Assembly: GCA_963726405.1 (NCBI GenBank)
Contig: CAVSCF010000001.1
Span: forward strand, 496,001 to 560,000
Direction: 5' to 3'
Origin: JAOUJD01 sp963726405
GTDB taxonomy: Bacteria > Pseudomonadota > Gammaproteobacteria > Burkholderiales > Burkholderiaceae_F
DNA: 64,000 bases
Shown: positions 63,113 to 64,000 of the stretch, piece by piece
How the letters are laid out: the number at the start of each line of letters is the position of its first letter
How positions within the stretch are numbered: the first letter of the stretch is position 1
Translations under genes and position numbers: made by a program
The notes under the pieces: model-generated
Database searches by the model: none
What the model was told of the DNA's origin: nothing
What the model saw: the letters and a program-made list of their open reading frames with translations, nothing else

Positions 63113-63931
63113 GTGCGCATCGCACTCGGCCTCGAGTACGACGGCGCCGCCTTCACAGGCTGGCAGACCCAACCCGACGGACGCGGAGTCCAGGACGCGC
63201 TCGAGCGTGCCCTGGCGTCGGTGGCGGGCTCGCCGGTCGCCACCATCTGCGCCGGGCGAACCGACACCGGCGTTCATGCGCTCGACCAGGTGGTTCACTT
63301 CGAGACGGACGTCGTTCGTCCTTTGAACGCGTGGGTTCGCGGTGGCAATCGCTTCCTTCCGCCGGCGGCTTCGGTGCGGTGGGCGGTGGAAGTGCCTGAC
63401 GTTTTTCATGCGCGCTTCAGCGCCATCCGCCGAACCTACGAATACTGGATCCTGAACGACCCGGTCCGCTCGCCGCTCGCCCATGCCCGGACCGGCTGGG
63501 TGTTCCGACCGCTCGACGCCACGGCGATGCACGAAGCCGCGGGGCGCCTGGTGGGACGGCACGACTTCACGTCCTTTCGATCGGCCGAGTGCCAGGCGGC
63601 GTCGCCGGTGCGCGACCTCCACGAGCTGAGCGTGGCCCGACGCGGGCGATTGATCCGTGTCCGCGCCAGCGCGAACGCCTTCTTGCACCACATGATCCGC
63701 AACATCGTCGGCACCCTGATCTACGTGGGGCTCGGTCGCCGCCCGGCGGACTGGGTGACCGAGGTGCTGGAGGCGCGGCAGCGCGCGCAGGCGGCGCCCA
63801 CGTTCTCGCCGGCCGGGCTTTACCTCGTGCGGGTCGAGTACGATCCCTCGTTTCTGCTGCCCGCGCCGGCGACGCCGGTTCCCATCTGGCTGGATGCGTA
63901 CTCGAATCAAGATCTGCGGGCTCACGCGTGA
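63113..63931 (+). CDS. truA: tRNA pseudouridine(38-40) synthase TruA
   Basis: Modifies positions 38-40 of the anticodon stem. The catalytic aspartate D51 is in AGRTDTGVHAL; LEYDGAAFTGWQ at the N-terminus and FLHHMIRNIVGTLIYVG in the C-terminal half are family motifs. GTG start at 63113, 272 residues. The C-terminal 38 bases overlap the trpF start. Confidence 0.95.
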   Translation: MRIALGLEYDGAAFTGWQTQPDGRGVQDALERALASVAGSPVATICAGRTDTGVHALDQVVHFETDVVRPLNAWVRGGNRFLPPAASVRWAVEVPDVFHARFSAIRRTYEYWILNDPVRSPLAHARTGWVFRPLDATAMHEAAGRLVGRHDFTSFRSAECQAASPVRDLHELSVARRGRLIRVRASANAFLHHMIRNIVGTLIYVGLGRRPADWVTEVLEARQRAQAAPTFSPAGLYLVRVEYDPSFLLPAPATPVPIWLDAYSNQDLRAHA

Positions 63932-64000
63932 AGCGGACGTCGCGGCGGCCAGCGCGGCCGGCGCGGACGCCGTGGGCTTCGTCTGTTACCCGAAGAGCCC
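63894..64000 (+). CDS. trpF: Phosphoribosylanthranilate isomerase, N-terminal fragment
   Basis: Cut by the right edge; about 35 residues remain. RIKICGLTREADVAAA and GADAVGFVCYPKSP are the classical TrpF opening, with the catalytic cysteine in KICGLT. TrpF catalyses an Amadori rearrangement in tryptophan synthesis. The ATG at 63894 lies inside truA in a different frame, overlapping it by 38 bases. truA-trpF adjacency is usual in betaproteobacteria. Confidence 0.9.
   Translation, partial: MRTRIKICGLTREADVAAASAAGADAVGFVCYPKS

Noticed and set aside
60231..63125. A 964-codon open frame antisense to fimV
   Set aside because: Its translation is Arg/Gly/Leu/Val-rich with no domain. High GC leaves antisense frames open by chance, and fimV motifs on the plus strand are clear.

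Overview
The window is a high-GC bacterial chromosome segment with dense, mostly operonic genes. Its conserved blocks point to a betaproteobacterium, probably Burkholderiales or a close relative: rimP-nusA-infB-rbfA-truB-typA, leuC-entericidin-leuD-leuB-asd-fimV-truA-trpF, lexA-imuA-imuB-dnaE2, yihY/wrbA/DUF2069, a polyhydroxyalkanoate-system protein and a LivMGF transporter. I saw no rRNA, tRNA, IS element, prophage, integrase or CRISPR array. The assignment rests on gene order and protein resemblance recalled from memory, not on a search.

Layout. 1-1.8 kb: end of a branched-chain amino-acid type ABC importer (livM fragment, livG, livF). 1.8-9.4 kb: pncB, D-cysteine desulfhydrase, Asp/Glu racemase-like protein, class I aminotransferase, LutC/LUD protein, ion transporter, 2-hydroxyacid dehydrogenase and a PHA-granule-type protein. 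9.4-12.3 kb: acyl-CoA-binding protein, wax ester synthase/DGAT and AlaX-type editing protein. 12.5-20.3 kb: SOS mutasome (lexA, imuA, imuB, dnaE2) with a LexA operator, then DUF488 and AlkB-like genes reading away from it. 20.5-31.4 kb: scpB, rluB and the translation/transcription operon rimP to typA. 31.5-35.1 kb: membrane proteins, a deleted SDR gene and dusA. 35-41.2 kb: DUF4124 pair, orphan secreted protein, FAD-linked oxidase, DUF2069, wrbA, yihY. 41-44.4 kb: DUF3079, LysE-type exporter, hydrolase, metY. 44.5-53.8 kb: cNMP-binding protein, prolyl iminopeptidase, hydroxypyruvate isomerase, CBS protein, FAD oxidoreductase, a lysophospholipid flippase/acyltransferase fusion, patatin, aroC, MFS transporter. 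53.8-64 kb: M48 lipoprotein protease, broken intradiol dioxygenase, then the leucine/asd/fimV/truA/trpF block.

Most genes are intact and many overlap their neighbours by 1 or 4 bases (TGATG, ATGA, GTGA), implying translational coupling. Several genes are broken by single-base indels: livF, lutC, the 6.7 kb transporter (four times), the 37.9 kb FAD oxidase, the 52.6 kb MFS gene and the 55 kb dioxygenase (at least five). Some lie in G homopolymers. This suggests sequencing or assembly error for many of them, although the dioxygenase, and an SDR gene missing its catalytic middle by an in-frame deletion, may be true pseudogenes.

I found no clearly new multi-gene system. The best leads are RNA or operon-structure signals: a terminator-like hairpin with T6 tract between the promoter and leuC; an attenuator-like leader before rimP; a 21-bp inverted repeat forming a likely branched RNA at the infB-rbfA junction; a gene antisense inside the SOS mutasome operon; recurring TATAAT-like boxes only 6-9 bases before start codons, suggesting leaderless mRNAs; and a flippase-acyltransferase/patatin pair that looks like a phospholipid-remodelling unit.
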